Shown here: one piece after another, positions 17,577-27,016 of the stretch | Layout of the letters: every line of letters starts with the position of its first letter | How positions within the stretch are numbered: position 1 is the stretch's first letter | DNA from: Chitinophagaceae bacterium | GTDB taxonomy: Bacteria; Bacteroidota; Bacteroidia; Chitinophagales; Chitinophagaceae | Direction of reading: 5' to 3' | Assembly: GCA_019638615.1 (NCBI GenBank) | Contig: JAHBTL010000030.1 | Location: forward strand, 25,956 to 89,955 | DNA length: 64,000 nt | The notes under the pieces: generated by a model | The model's input: only the letters and a program-made list of their open reading frames with translations | Database searches by the model: none | What the model was told of the DNA's origin: nothing | Translations under genes and position numbers: made by a program

Positions 17577-19361
17577 ATGAACCAACTGATTAAGAAAATA
17601 TACCAGTACTTTTCTCATTTGCTGCGTGTGCGGTTAAGCAAAGTGCAATATATGATGGTGGTATCGGTGATTGTAGGATTTGTATCGGGATTAGCGGCGG
17701 TACTGCTTAAAACAGTGGTACACTATATTCAGCACTGGATAGAAGTCATCCCTGTTTCAAAATTTTCTTATTTATTATTTCCTGCCATTGGCTTGTTGCT
17801 CACTGTTTTTATTGTGAAGCATTTTTTCGGCGATTGGCTCGAAAAAGGCATCCCTATGGTATTGAAAGCGATTGCGGGGCGGTCATCTTTTATACCCTTA
17901 AAGCATACCTATGCGCATATCGTTACCAGTTCTTTAACAGTAGGCTTTGGCGGATCGGTGGGACTGGAAGCGCCTATTGTAGCTACAGGTTCGGCAATTG
18001 GTTCAAATATTGCCCGCCTGAATGAAGTGAATTACCGGGAGCGCACTTTGCTTATAGCCTGTGGCGCGGCAGCGGGTATTGCAGCAGTATTTAATGCGCC
18101 TATAGCCGGTGTAATATTTGCCATTGAAGTTTTGCTTACGGATACTGTAGTAGTGAGCTATTTCATACCGCTTATTACTGCTACCGTAACCGGCGTGCTC
18201 TGCTCCAAAATTATTCTGAATGAATCCATCCTTTTCAACTTTACGCTCAAGCAAAGCTTTAATTACCACAATACGCCGTTTTATATACTGCTTGGTATGC
18301 TGGCAGGATTTATTTCGCTATACTATGCAAGGGTATATAAAAAAACAGAAGGGTATATACATCGCCGTAAAATGAATAATTATGCCCGGGCGGTCATGTC
18401 GGGACTCATACTGCTTGTACTCTATTTTTTATTGCCGCCTTTGTTTGGCGAAGGATATGAACATGTAAAGCTTATTGCAAACGACCAGCTTGAAAATGTC
18501 AGCGATAACACAACCATACTTTCTTATTTGCAAAAAGAGTGGGGTATTATTTTGTTTACCGGATTCATTGTGTTGATGAAGCCGGTGGCGGCCGGCATTA
18601 CCATAGGAGGAGGAGGCAATGGCGGCAATTTCGCCCCTTCCCTGTTCGCGGGCTCCTATCTCGGTTTTTTCTTTTCTAAAATATGCAATGCCACGGGTTG
18701 GGTTCACCTTCCTGAAGGGAACTTTTCACTCGTAGGAATGGCTGGCGTTTTAAGCGGGGTAATGTATTGCCCGCTGACAGGCGTTTTTTTAATCGCCGAA
18801 ATCACCAACGGCTATGAATTATTCATCCCTTTGATGATCGTATCTTCTATTGCTTTTTTCATCGTAAAGCAATACGAGCGTTATTCAATGGACACGAAGC
18901 AACTGGCGGAGCAGGGACAGATATTTACCCATCAGAAAGAAAAGAATATCCTTACCACCATCAGCCTTAGTGAAATGCTGCAGGATAATTATGATACTAT
19001 AATGATCGATAAAAAATTATCAGACCTGGTTGAGCTGGTGAAGCGGAGCGAGAAAAACATTTACGCTGTGGTTGACAGATCCGGAAAATTTACAGGCATC
19101 GTTGAGCTGAATGACATTAAGCAGAAATTATTTGAACCGCAGTTCTATCATTCCATTTCAGTAAAGTCCATGATGAAAAAGCCCCCTGCTGTTTTGTATG
19201 AAGATGAAAACATGCTTACTGCTATGGAGAAGTTTGATATCAGCCATAGTTGGTATTTACCGGTGCTCACCGGGGAAAAAAGCTTTGTGGGCTTTATCTC
19301 CAAAACAAAGGTCTTTAATAAATACAGGGAGATACTGGCAGAGCAGGGAGATTTGTATTGA
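17577..19361 (+). CDS. ClC-family chloride channel/transporter with CBS domains
   Basis: A 594-residue integral membrane protein. The ClC selectivity-filter motifs are present: GFGGSVGLEAP (residues 123-133, with the gating glutamate Glu131) and AAVFNAPIAGVIFAIE just after it. The GGGGNGGNFAPSLF segment corresponds to the third conserved motif. Many hydrophobic helices fill residues ~20-450. The C-terminal ~140 residues form a cytoplasmic pair of CBS domains (IYAVVDRSGKFTGIVELNDI and the following repeat), which in other ClC proteins sense adenine nucleotides. Whether it is a channel or a Cl/H exchanger cannot be told. It stands alone, convergent with the PepSY gene. Confidence 0.92.
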   Translation: MNQLIKKIYQYFSHLLRVRLSKVQYMMVVSVIVGFVSGLAAVLLKTVVHYIQHWIEVIPVSKFSYLLFPAIGLLLTVFIVKHFFGDWLEKGIPMVLKAIAGRSSFIPLKHTYAHIVTSSLTVGFGGSVGLEAPIVATGSAIGSNIARLNEVNYRERTLLIACGAAAGIAAVFNAPIAGVIFAIEVLLTDTVVVSYFIPLITATVTGVLCSKIILNESILFNFTLKQSFNYHNTPFYILLGMLAGFISLYYARVYKKTEGYIHRRKMNNYARAVMSGLILLVLYFLLPPLFGEGYEHVKLIANDQLENVSDNTTILSYLQKEWGIILFTGFIVLMKPVAAGITIGGGGNGGNFAPSLFAGSYLGFFFSKICNATGWVHLPEGNFSLVGMAGVLSGVMYCPLTGVFLIAEITNGYELFIPLMIVSSIAFFIVKQYERYSMDTKQLAEQGQIFTHQKEKNILTTISLSEMLQDNYDTIMIDKKLSDLVELVKRSEKNIYAVVDRSGKFTGIVELNDIKQKLFEPQFYHSISVKSMMKKPPAVLYEDENMLTAMEKFDISHSWYLPVLTGEKSFVGFISKTKVFNKYREILAEQGDLY

Positions 19362-19439
19362 GGAGGCATGGACAACGGGCTGCCGGCAGCCATCCACTGG
19401 CGGCTGATAGCCGAATGCTGACAGCTTCTGACTCCCCTA

Positions 19440-20801
19440 CTAAGCTTTGCGTTTTCCTTTCTTTTTAAGCTTATTCAGCCATATCAAGGTTCCGGTTATA
19501 GGCAATGTTGTGGCAACCAGGCACGACAGGAAGTACAACAGCTTTGTAAAGCCGCCATATACATTTCCCACATGCAGGGCTTTAATAGAGCCTGCAATGC
19601 GTTCGTTGAATGGCTTTTCTTTAAAAATATCTTTTTTAGTTACAACGGCGGTATATTGATCCAGCGTTAGCCTGTCGCCGGCCGCAGGAGCGAAAAATCC
19701 CGTTTTAGTTTTACTTACACTCACCGGCGCCTTTTCATCGGCCGGTAAATTGATCATATAATTACCCTTATAAGGCAATACTTTATCTGCCGTTTCTATG
19801 TAAGCTGCAATGCTCAGTCGCTGTTTTTTTGCTATCTCCGCCGTGTCAAAAAACACTGCCGCCATAGCAGTATTGCCGGCTACATTCAGCTCCCTGCCGG
19901 CATCTGTCTCCTTTTTTGCCGCCATTGCTCCTGCCGGTCCGGAACCATCTCCCCGACCGCGGTCTTCATCGCGGGCATTACCGGCTTTTGCCGGGCCGCC
20001 TTCACCGGGTCGTCCCATGCCTTCCTGCCGGGGCTTGTAGGTTCCCAATGTTTTCTGCAAGCCATCCCTGTACCATTCAAACGACCATTGCGGGCCGGTT
20101 AAACCCATCAGTAATAAAAAGATCAGGGAATAAAACGCGAGCGTGTTATGCAGGTCGTGATTGATCCGTTTCCAGTTACCATTCCACTTTATTTTTAAGC
20201 CTTGCTTCCATGTTCTTATTTTTTGGGGAAACCATATTACCAAACCGGTAATGCAGCCGAGCGTAAAAACAATGGTTGTCCAGCCTGAAATTTTACTGCC
20301 CAGTTCCCGGTTGGTCATGCCTGCTATAAGAGGCTTTTCCACCTTATCCAATAATAACCAACGGTGCAGACTGAACAGGGTGCTCATGAACTCTTTAGTA
20401 CCATTTTTCTCCTGCGAGTTACCCGTAATTTCGCCCGTATACGGATTTACCATATACGAAGTGCCAAACCTTGATTTATCGTCTTTTTTTCTTGTATTGA
20501 ACTGGTAGGTCCTTTCGGGGTCGGCGGGTATAGTAACTCCCGTTACATCCCCTCCGGAAGCCTGCTTTACGATCTCTATAAATTCATCAGGACTCCTGCG
20601 TTCCAGGTTGGCGGGCTTTTCAACCTTGTATAAATGAGGAGCAGTCATTTCTGTAAGCTCAGTATTATAGGTATATACCGTACCGCTAAAGCAAATAACA
20701 ATTACTATTAATCCACTGGCGAGGCCCAGCCACAAATGAATATCATTAAACAGCTTTCGTGTTTTTTGCCATAACGATTTCTTTTTTACAGACCGTATCA
20801 T
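19440..20801 (-). CDS. PepSY-domain inner-membrane protein
   Basis: A 453-residue PepSY_TM-type protein with about four transmembrane helices: near residue 25 (LWLGLASGLIVIVICFSGTV), around 175-195 and 215-235, and a last one near 430. Periplasmic PepSY segments lie between. A Gly/Ala/Lys-rich insertion (~residues 250-300, RPGEGGPAKAGNARDEDRGR) is a low-complexity loop. Members of this family accompany siderophore receptors and act in iron acquisition, for example as ferric-siderophore reductases such as XusC. It lies 146 bp downstream of a susD gene, separated from it by a terminator-like hairpin. Family firm; reductase role inferred from context. Confidence 0.85.
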   Translation of the reverse strand: MIRSVKKKSLWQKTRKLFNDIHLWLGLASGLIVIVICFSGTVYTYNTELTEMTAPHLYKVEKPANLERRSPDEFIEIVKQASGGDVTGVTIPADPERTYQFNTRKKDDKSRFGTSYMVNPYTGEITGNSQEKNGTKEFMSTLFSLHRWLLLDKVEKPLIAGMTNRELGSKISGWTTIVFTLGCITGLVIWFPQKIRTWKQGLKIKWNGNWKRINHDLHNTLAFYSLIFLLLMGLTGPQWSFEWYRDGLQKTLGTYKPRQEGMGRPGEGGPAKAGNARDEDRGRGDGSGPAGAMAAKKETDAGRELNVAGNTAMAAVFFDTAEIAKKQRLSIAAYIETADKVLPYKGNYMINLPADEKAPVSVSKTKTGFFAPAAGDRLTLDQYTAVVTKKDIFKEKPFNERIAGSIKALHVGNVYGGFTKLLYFLSCLVATTLPITGTLIWLNKLKKKGKRKA

Positions 20802-20861
20802 GCTGTCATTTTTTATAACGTGGAAAAACCTTTTTTAATTATCGGACGCTTCCTATAAATC

Positions 20862-20889
20862 AAAAACCGGGTTGAATTACTTCAACCCG
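20862..20889 (-). terminator. Intrinsic terminator after susD
   Basis: On the minus strand, CGGGTTGAA and TTCAACCCG form a 9-bp stem with a 4-nt loop, followed by GTTTTT. It lies 58 nt after the susD stop codon (20947) and before the PepSY gene, so readthrough into PepSY would be partial at best. Confidence 0.8.
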
Positions 20890-20946
20890 ATGATCATTAA
20901 TATGCAAGCAACCATTATTTTTTGCGAAGCAAATAAATCGTTTTTT

Positions 20947-22509
20947 TTATTTATCCCAAAATACGGTAGAGCTAAAAGGATCTATCGTACCCTGCTTTGC
21001 CACTTCCTGGCCATTGCCTGTTATTTCAGATTGCCTGTATGTTAACCTTAATGGCCTGAATGAGGGATCAGCATTCGGACTTCTTAATGACTGAGGTATA
21101 GCGGGAATGCCTAACCGACGGTAATCGCTCCATGCCTCAAAGCCGTTAATGGTATTCAATGCAAGCCATTTTTGTTCTATTATCCTTTCTATTTTGTCAG
21201 AAGCGGTCTCCAGCTTTACTTCATCCTGCTCAATATATCCGGCAAAACCACCGGCTGCTTCCATGTAGGCAAACGACTCCTGTATCGCCAGTCCATACAA
21301 CTCAGCCGCATTGCCGTCGATCCATCCCCGCTCGGCTGCTTCCGCCTGCAAAAACAAGCTTTCAAAAGAACCCATTAATACAGATGATTGTGTGGCACTT
21401 TTGAACAACGCTGCGGGTTGTCCCCCGTTTTCTTCCGGGCCTAAAAATGCGGAAGTATTTTTCATTGAAAAGTCCGCGTCTTCGGTACCAAGCGGAGCGC
21501 CTGCATATTCACCGGTAGCGGTTGCTTTAGCATATATTTTTTCCAGGCGCGGGTCATTCAGGCTCTTGTATTTCTCTACCAAAAATTCCGTGGGACGAAT
21601 CGTATTATAATTACTGGTCAACGCGCCTATGGCTGTACGGTAATACGTTTCCCATAAAGGATTTTGTAACCCTGCCGTACCGGCAATATACCCCGGGTTT
21701 ATCAACGCGCTTTGCCCGGCGCCCAGGAAACCGCTCCCATCCGTTGCTATCTTAGCCAGCTCATCGCTTATATATGAGGCGTTGCCGGTTTCGCTCTGCC
21801 GGAGCAATGCCCGCAGCTTTACCGTATTGGCGAACTTTATCCATTTGGCAATATCCCCTTTGAACATAATATCGTCTGCTCCCGGTTTCTTTGAAAAAGC
21901 ATCTGCGCTTTTAATATCGGCGATGCCGGAAGTAATAAGATTAACCGATTTATCGTACACCGCTTTGCCATCTTCAAAAGCAGGGGTAGCGTTCTCCGTT
22001 CCCTGCAACGCTTCATCGAACGGCACATTGTTGTACAGGTCTACCAGGCGCATAAAATGCCAGCCCTGCATAATTTTAGCTATACCCGCGTATACCAGGT
22101 CGCCATCGGTGGTCGCCTTTGTTTCAATGTTTTTGTAGTTGGTAAGGATCTTATAAATATCTTCCCAAAAATTCCTTCCATCCCTGTCGGATGCCATCGC
22201 GCCAACCGCATAGGTTTCTTCCAGCAAAAACAAGCTTGCCGCCCCAGGACCATCCGTTGCTTTAGACCAGTAACCGGCCCATACAGCACCAAGCTGATTG
22301 AGTGACCCGCTAACGCCCGGGGAATTAGAGATGCCTATCACTTCAATATTTACGGAACTAACCAACGCGTTGGGCAATATCTGCTCTACCGGCACATCAG
22401 AGCTCGCATTGGGGTTTTCATTAACATCCAAAAATTTAGAGCAGGAGCTGAAGAGCTGCATCACCGCTACAGCTTTTATTAAAATATATTTCGAAAATCT
22501 TTTCATCAT
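20947..22509 (-). CDS. SusD-like outer-membrane lipoprotein (SusD-like_2 type)
   Basis: A 520-residue lipoprotein; the lipobox FSSC is near residue 23, followed by FLDVNENPNASSD, typical of the SusD-like_2 group. The C-terminal part has FLQAEAAERGWIDG and the TFDP-like ending GTIDPFSSTVFWDK. It partners the SusC encoded 30 nt upstream. No glycosidase is nearby. Many SusD-like_2 pairs import peptides or other non-glycan ligands, and the neighbouring PepSY and AraC genes point towards an iron chelate. Two adjacent start Met codons (22509 and 22506) are possible. Confidence 0.9.
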   Translation of the reverse strand: MMKRFSKYILIKAVAVMQLFSSCSKFLDVNENPNASSDVPVEQILPNALVSSVNIEVIGISNSPGVSGSLNQLGAVWAGYWSKATDGPGAASLFLLEETYAVGAMASDRDGRNFWEDIYKILTNYKNIETKATTDGDLVYAGIAKIMQGWHFMRLVDLYNNVPFDEALQGTENATPAFEDGKAVYDKSVNLITSGIADIKSADAFSKKPGADDIMFKGDIAKWIKFANTVKLRALLRQSETGNASYISDELAKIATDGSGFLGAGQSALINPGYIAGTAGLQNPLWETYYRTAIGALTSNYNTIRPTEFLVEKYKSLNDPRLEKIYAKATATGEYAGAPLGTEDADFSMKNTSAFLGPEENGGQPAALFKSATQSSVLMGSFESLFLQAEAAERGWIDGNAAELYGLAIQESFAYMEAAGGFAGYIEQDEVKLETASDKIERIIEQKWLALNTINGFEAWSDYRRLGIPAIPQSLRSPNADPSFRPLRLTYRQSEITGNGQEVAKQGTIDPFSSTVFWDK

Positions 22510-22539
22510 TTAAATATTAGTCATTCAACAGTCATTCAG

Positions 22540-25500
22540 TTAAAAACCAACGTTCACGCTGAACCCGAACATACGGGTAGGAGGTAAATGTCTCCAGCTC
22601 AGGTAACCTTCGCTGCTTCCTCCGGCATAAACAAATTCAGGATCGTTATAAATATTATCGCTGTGCCATATTGAAAACAGGTTCCGTCCTATTAAAGCAA
22701 TGCCGGCGGTTTTAACCAGTTTCTGCTTTGCCAACAGGTTAGCAGGCAGGTTATACCCTATCTGTAATTCGCGCAGCTTAAAAAAGTTGGCGCTTACCGC
22801 ATAGGTAGATTGCACAGGACCCACATACGAGGTAAAGTACGCCCTGTCGCCCGCTACAGGCACTGCATTCGCTTCAAACTTACCGGCTTCCGTTTCTACC
22901 ACGGAACCGGGTATTACAAAAGGCTGGCGGTCGTACGCGATCGTCAGCGGGCTCGTTCCATCCTGGATCATGCGGTTAGCGGCTTCGCTGTATACTACGG
23001 CGCCGAGGCGGTAATCAAACTGCGCGCCTATGTGAAATCCTTTGAAATCAAAGCTGGTATGAAAGCCCAATTGCCAGGGAGGTGTACCGGTGCCCGCATT
23101 ATACAGTTCTGTTGTACTTACCGGCAAGCCCGTTGTTCCGTTCACAATGATATTACCGTTGGGATCTCTTTTATAATCATAAAACATAAAAGTGTTATAA
23201 GGCGATCCTATCACTACGTAGTTCTGCCTGAAAGTGTGGAGCGCATCCAGCTCTCCATAAATTTTCTGCACTTTGTTGTCCATGTGGTACATGGTAACAC
23301 CCATATTCCATCGTACATTCCTTTTACGGATCACATCGCCGCTCACCCCGACTTCGTAAATATTATTGCTCACTTCAAAGGCATTCACCAGTGCGGTACC
23401 ATAGCCGGTAGATCCGGGTATATCTGTTTGTATGATGCCATCGGTAGATAAAGAATACGCGTATGTAAGATCAACATTGAGACGGTTGTTGAAAAACCCG
23501 AGCTGTGTTCCCACTTCATAAGAAGTTACAAATTCTGGCTTCATATTAAAGTTGGGATAGTTTGTACCCAAAGAGAAACCAGGGAGTGTACCAAAAGGAA
23601 ACCCATTGGTTTGGCTGTAAGTATTGTTCAACGCGTAGGGAGAGATGCCATTTACATTACCTGTACGGTTATACGAAGCAAACAGCTTTCCAAAGCCTAA
23701 CACATTGTTCTTTAAGCCCGGAAAAGCATCGGTAAAAATAAAGGTAGCACCCACGCCGGGATAGAAATAAGAACGATTGTCTGGATTCAATACAGATACC
23801 CACTCGTTTCTGCCGGTAAGGGTTACAAACAAATAATTATCGTAACCAGCAGTCAACTCGCCATATACAGCGGTTTGCCTGTATTGTGTAATGGATGAGC
23901 TGCCGCTTAACTGGCCTGTACTGTTGCCCGGGTTAAAAATTCCGGGAACAACCAACGCGTTCGCACCAACACTGTTCGCTTTTGTATCATCGGTCCGCAG
24001 GTTATTGCCTACAAGCAGACGTGTACTGAACTTTCCAAAGTCTTTATTGAAGTTAAGGATGAGGTCGCTGTTTATCCTCCTGAAATCGCGGGAGCCGTCT
24101 GTTACACTTCCGGCTATATTCGTGCGCCCGGGGGTAGTATAAGTGAACTTACCGGTTGTATTGCGTGTTTGCTCATTGCGATTGTACAGGCCCACCCTGT
24201 ATATAGCGCTGAACCACGATGTAAACTGATAGTTCAATTCCACGTTCGCATTCAATGTTTGCTGGTTGGTTAAAGTACGCTGGTTGGCCGCATTAAAATA
24301 AGGATTCGGCTGGTTGGTGCTATACCAATAGTTCGGGTTGGCATACGGCACATTTTCCCAATCACGTATCTCATCATAAGGTATATGCGCGGGGTGCCTG
24401 TATACTGTAGACCATGGTTCGCTCGGAGTGACATCGTTGCGATTGTATACATAATTCACATTAAACAGCGTGGTAAGCTTTCCGAACTTACGCGAAGCAT
24501 TAAAGCGAACGCCTGTCCTGGAATTTTTATCGCCTTCAATAATACCTTTTGTAAGCACATTTTGCGCGGAGAGGAAAAATGTACTTACCTCATCGCCGCC
24601 GGAAAATGAAACATCTGTTTGTGTTGTTGCTCCCGTATTAAAGAAATCTTTGCGGGCGTCTTTAGCTGCCGTATAAGGCAGTTCCCACTGGCTGCCATCA
24701 GGCAAAGCAGCTCCTACAGCTTTCAGGCTCCCGTCGTAAGCAGGACCCCATGAACGGTATTCGGTAGGACTATAGTTACCATTTACACCATTGCCATATA
24801 CTGTTTGCTGTTCGGGCAAACGCATTATATTTTCAAATAAAGTAGTATTGGATACAGCGATTTTCTGCCTTCCGGCTTTTCCTTTTTTAGTAGTGATCAT
24901 AAGCACGCCGTTCACTCCTTCGGAGCCGTAAACTGCCGCGGCATTGGCTCCTTTCAGCACGTTAATGCTTTCAATATCATTCGGATTGATCCTGTTGATC
25001 TCGGGAACCGGAGTACCGTCCACCACATACAATGGAGAATTTTCGCCGCTATGTGACCGTATCCCCCGAAGATTCACCTGCACATCAGGATCCACCTTGC
25101 TGTCAAACATATTGATCCTTAATCCTGCTACTTTACTTGCCAGGCCCAGGATTGGATTGACAGGTTTTCCCTGGTTCAGTTCGGCATTGCCCACTTCCTG
25201 GCTTGAGGTAGCCAGCTCCCTGGCAGCCCTTTTTATACCCAGCACACCGGTTACCACTATTTCAGAAAGCTGCTTATTTGCTGAAACAAGCGCTAATGTG
25301 ATGGTTTTTGTTTCAGGCCTTACCACGAACTCCGCAGTAGCATAAGCAATATGTGTAATCTCAAGCACCTGCCCGTTCTGAATGGCAATAGCAAACCTTC
25401 CTTCCGTATCACTCAATGCGGAAACAGAAGTGCCTCTTACTGCAATACTGGCATTTTCCACCGGAATACCCGTATTATCATCTTTTAATTGCCCCGAAAT

Positions 25501-25578
25501 GACACGTTGCTGGGCGGATGAAGCAAAAACTGAAAGAAAAAAGACAATCAAAAAAAGTAGTTTTCTAAACATTCGCAT
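22540..25578 (-). CDS. SusC/RagA-family TonB-dependent transporter
   Basis: A 1012-residue outer-membrane transporter. It has a signal peptide (cleavage near SSAQQ), a carboxypeptidase-D-like domain (~25-100), the TonB-box-like SEIVVTGVLGIKR, a plug with GVLMITTKKG, and a beta-barrel ending FGFSVNVGF. It pairs with the SusD-like lipoprotein gene downstream. It is divergent from the AraC-family gene, with which it shares a 346-bp regulatory gap rich in palindromes. The ligand is unknown; because no enzyme genes flank it, I favour a siderophore-like or peptide substrate over a polysaccharide. An in-frame Met at 25572 is an alternative start. Confidence 0.92.
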   Translation of the reverse strand: MRMFRKLLFLIVFFLSVFASSAQQRVISGQLKDDNTGIPVENASIAVRGTSVSALSDTEGRFAIAIQNGQVLEITHIAYATAEFVVRPETKTITLALVSANKQLSEIVVTGVLGIKRAARELATSSQEVGNAELNQGKPVNPILGLASKVAGLRINMFDSKVDPDVQVNLRGIRSHSGENSPLYVVDGTPVPEINRINPNDIESINVLKGANAAAVYGSEGVNGVLMITTKKGKAGRQKIAVSNTTLFENIMRLPEQQTVYGNGVNGNYSPTEYRSWGPAYDGSLKAVGAALPDGSQWELPYTAAKDARKDFFNTGATTQTDVSFSGGDEVSTFFLSAQNVLTKGIIEGDKNSRTGVRFNASRKFGKLTTLFNVNYVYNRNDVTPSEPWSTVYRHPAHIPYDEIRDWENVPYANPNYWYSTNQPNPYFNAANQRTLTNQQTLNANVELNYQFTSWFSAIYRVGLYNRNEQTRNTTGKFTYTTPGRTNIAGSVTDGSRDFRRINSDLILNFNKDFGKFSTRLLVGNNLRTDDTKANSVGANALVVPGIFNPGNSTGQLSGSSSITQYRQTAVYGELTAGYDNYLFVTLTGRNEWVSVLNPDNRSYFYPGVGATFIFTDAFPGLKNNVLGFGKLFASYNRTGNVNGISPYALNNTYSQTNGFPFGTLPGFSLGTNYPNFNMKPEFVTSYEVGTQLGFFNNRLNVDLTYAYSLSTDGIIQTDIPGSTGYGTALVNAFEVSNNIYEVGVSGDVIRKRNVRWNMGVTMYHMDNKVQKIYGELDALHTFRQNYVVIGSPYNTFMFYDYKRDPNGNIIVNGTTGLPVSTTELYNAGTGTPPWQLGFHTSFDFKGFHIGAQFDYRLGAVVYSEAANRMIQDGTSPLTIAYDRQPFVIPGSVVETEAGKFEANAVPVAGDRAYFTSYVGPVQSTYAVSANFFKLRELQIGYNLPANLLAKQKLVKTAGIALIGRNLFSIWHSDNIYNDPEFVYAGGSSEGYLSWRHLPPTRMFGFSVNVGF

Positions 25579-25924
25579 TTCTTTAATTTCGCCTGTAGCT
25601 GTTAGTTATAATATTTTCGGCTGCAAATTTCCCATTGAACAGTTACACAATACGGAAAAATAATTACGTGAAAAGGAGAAGTGCCGGTATTACCGGATCG
25701 GAAAGAAATATTTCGCATTTCGGAAATATGTTTTACAATAATGTGACATTTTTGTAAGTAGAATACCAATGTCGTTTACTTAAGATGTTGGTGACAGCAC
25801 CAACATCGGTGATCGCCGTTACGGGTGTTGTCATACGCAGCTACACTGAAACGTTAAGTAAACGGCGTTGAAATAAAACACCATTATACTTGTTGCCATG
25901 TGAGCGTATTTTTAATGTAAGCAA
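25579..25924. other. Divergent regulatory gap between susC and araC-type gene
   Basis: This 346-bp gap contains no gene. It holds an inverted repeat ATATTTC-N8-GAAATAT (25708-25729), a perfect 10-bp hairpin (25784-25807), an outer 11-bp inverted repeat (25773-25783 with 25854-25864), and a TATACTTG element at 25885-25892 before the AraC-type gene. Confidence 0.6.
25773..25864. promoter_or_regulatory. Nested inverted repeats between susC and araC-type gene
   Basis: The outer pair CGTTTACTTAA (25773-25783) and TTAAGTAAACG (25854-25864) are exact inverse copies. Directly adjoining the left arm is a perfect inner palindrome, GATGTTGGTG / CACCAACATC (25784-25807), with a 4-nt ACAG loop. These are likely protein-binding sites or a cruciform/RNA hairpin controlling the divergent genes. 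The inner hairpin has no T tract on either side, so it is not an ordinary terminator. Confidence 0.6.
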
Positions 25925-27016
25925 ATGAACAACAACCCTCTTAGTACATTAACCAGGTCGGATCTTTGCCGGTATCATCAGCCGGTAAGCGCGGCTAGTA
26001 CGGCTTACTCCGACTTTTTTACACTCAAAGAACATGAAGTAATTGAAAGGGAACGTTTTCAGAAAATGAAGACAACCACCAATCTCTGCAAAGAATTTTT
26101 AATTCCGGGCATTCATTTCATGCACTTTATCTGCGAAAAAGCCCAGCAGGAAGAAATGGCTTTTAAAAGCAAGGAGCCCTATATCAGCATGGTTTTTTGC
26201 CTTAAGAACCATTGCACCTATATCAACCAGCTCACCAATACCACTTTCGCCGATGTGAACTACAATGAGCACAGCCTTCTCTTTATATCGAACCAGGAAA
26301 CTAAAATACAATGGCAGAGTGAGCCGGGGGCTGAAGTTTTTATTATTAATCTGACCATTGATTATTTCAAAAGATTTATCCCGCAAAACCATCCTCTATA
26401 CCAGCTATTTGAAAGCACTGTGTACGAAAACATCCCCGCTACATTGGGCGAGTATACGTTACAGATAGCGCCCCGCATGCTTACGCTGATGTACGAGATC
26501 ACACAGAGCGAACAGAAGCGTTATTACAAGCGGATGCTCATAAAATCGAAAGTGATTGAGCTGCTGATGCTGCAACTGGAGCAGTTCGAAAAAGCAGGAG
26601 AAAGAACCACTGCAGAGCTGTTGCATAATATCCATGTAGAGAAGATGTACCTGGCGAGAGATATTATTACTTCCAACCTGGGCAAATCCTGCTCCATCCT
26701 TGATCTTGCGCAGCAAATAGGCACCAACGATTGCTACCTGAAGAAACATTTCAAGCAGGTTTTCGGAACTACCGTATACGGATACCTGCAAAAAGAGAGA
26801 ATGGAAAGATCAAGAAAGCTGCTGCTGGAAGGTGAGAAAAAGATCTCGGAAATAGCCCGCCTGGCGGGGTACAAGCATGCCTCTCATTTTACCACGGCAT
26901 TTAAAAAGCATTTCGGATACCTGCCTAATAAAATAAAAGCAATCCTGCTGTCGCTTTTAAGCGAGCCGGAAGTATTATATTTATTTGAAACGCCTGCTTT
27001 GTTCGCCCGTTATTGA
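25925..27016 (+). CDS. AraC-family transcriptional regulator
   Basis: A 363-residue regulator. The C-terminal ~100 residues carry two helix-turn-helix units: SILDLAQQIGTNDCYLKKHF and the canonical second half ISEIARLAGYKHASHFTTAF followed by KKHFGYLP. The N-terminal ~240 residues look like a sensor domain with no obvious cupin motif; the layout resembles PchR-like siderophore-responsive regulators common in Bacteroidota. It is divergent from susC/susD, which it probably controls. Its last 7 nt overlap the end of the convergent GH16 gene. Family is certain, the iron link is inferred. Confidence 0.88.
   Translation: MNNNPLSTLTRSDLCRYHQPVSAASTAYSDFFTLKEHEVIERERFQKMKTTTNLCKEFLIPGIHFMHFICEKAQQEEMAFKSKEPYISMVFCLKNHCTYINQLTNTTFADVNYNEHSLLFISNQETKIQWQSEPGAEVFIINLTIDYFKRFIPQNHPLYQLFESTVYENIPATLGEYTLQIAPRMLTLMYEITQSEQKRYYKRMLIKSKVIELLMLQLEQFEKAGERTTAELLHNIHVEKMYLARDIITSNLGKSCSILDLAQQIGTNDCYLKKHFKQVFGTTVYGYLQKERMERSRKLLLEGEKKISEIARLAGYKHASHFTTAFKKHFGYLPNKIKAILLSLLSEPEVLYLFETPALFARY

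Noticed and set aside
19371-19396. GGCTGCCGGCAGCC palindrome between the ClC and PepSY genes as a terminator
   Set aside because: The stem has no loop and no T tract on either strand; it looks like a repeat remnant.
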